Shown piece after piece: positions 5,089 through 5,162 of a stretch of DNA of 5,162 nucleotides. This stretch comes from an uncultured Lysobacteraceae bacterium. Its GTDB lineage: Bacteria > Pseudomonadota > Gammaproteobacteria > Xanthomonadales > Xanthomonadaceae. The notes under the pieces are model-generated. The model was not told the origin of the DNA and did no database searches. It saw only the letters and a list, made by a program, of their open reading frames with translations. The position numbers were made by a program, and so were the translations under genes. The stretch is taken from assembly GCA_946886995.1 (NCBI GenBank), contig CAMPJU010000120.1, positions 1-5,162 on the forward strand, in the 5' to 3' direction. Each line of letters opens with the position of its first letter. Position 1 is the stretch's first letter.

Positions 5089-5162
5089 ACGCGCCTCCCG
5101 CAACGCCTCCGCGCCTTCGGGTCGATGTCGACGGTCCCGTCCCCTACGCCATCGCCATCGGA
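5085..5162 (+). CDS. aroB: 3-dehydroquinate synthase (N-terminal part, cut by window edge), TTG start
   Basis: Twenty-six codons are visible, reading (M)NAPPATPPRLRVDVDGPVP and then YAIAIG, and the frame is open to the window end. The 'V.V....PY.I.IG' pattern is the first beta hairpin of AroB, the NAD+-dependent enzyme that turns DAHP into 3-dehydroquinate. The rest, including the NAD and zinc sites, lies beyond the edge. No ATG or GTG occurs in this frame before the conserved strand. The TTG at 5085-5087 overlaps the aroK stop (TTGA), which suggests translational coupling. Upstream sequence has only a weak purine run (GGGG) and no good Shine-Dalgarno sequence. Identity is supported by position directly after aroK as well as by the short match. 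Confidence 0.85.
   Translation, partial: MNAPPATPPRLRVDVDGPVPYAIAIG

Noticed and set aside
1..5162. CRISPR array, tRNA, insertion sequence, prophage or defence system
   Set aside because: No spaced direct repeats, tRNA-like cloverleaf, transposase, integrase or toxin-antitoxin motif was seen. All long frames with sensible composition are housekeeping or conserved genes.

Overview
This is a very GC-rich stretch of ordinary bacterial chromosome. Protein similarity as I recognise it, codon use dominated by G/C third positions, and the gene order pilT / yggS-proC-DUF4426 all suggest a gammaproteobacterium of the Xanthomonadaceae/Lysobacteraceae type (Lysobacter, Luteimonas or a relative). I could not run a search, so the genus is inference. 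I see no mobile element, CRISPR array, tRNA or rRNA, and no phage gene. Coding density is close to complete: the longest stretch without a gene is the 66-base gap between pilT and yggS.

Layout. (1) Bases 1-163, minus strand: the first 54 codons of pilT, the retraction ATPase of type IV pili, running off the left edge. (2) Bases 230-2260, plus strand: a three-gene run of yggS (PLP-homeostasis protein), proC (pyrroline-5-carboxylate reductase) and a DUF4426 lipoprotein; the last two overlap by one base. (3) Bases 3696-2267, minus strand: pdxH (pyridoxine/pyridoxamine 5'-phosphate oxidase) followed, with a one-base overlap, by a BtuF-like cobalamin-binding protein without a signal peptide. This pair converges on the DUF4426 gene with six bases between the stops. 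(4) Bases 3714-5162, plus strand: a P-loop kinase of the D-glycerate 3-kinase (GLYK/Tda10) family, then aroK (shikimate kinase), then the first 26 codons of aroB (3-dehydroquinate synthase), which begins on a TTG overlapping the aroK stop.

How the genes relate. Two genes deal with vitamin B6: YggS buffers PLP and PdxH makes it. They lie in separate transcription units. aroK and aroB form a shikimate-pathway pair. The remaining neighbours (ProC, the corrinoid-binding protein, the glycerate-kinase-like protein) do not form one obvious pathway.

The most interesting signals are in how genes start. yggS has no ATG, GTG or TTG at a usable position and seems to begin at CTG 230. pdxH and the glycerate-kinase-like gene diverge from only 17 bases, with mirror-image -10-like hexamers each six bases from an ATG and no Shine-Dalgarno sequence, which suggests a symmetric promoter producing two leaderless mRNAs. 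aroK has a similar -10-like hexamer lying across the upstream stop codon. I found no convincing new multi-gene system in this window.
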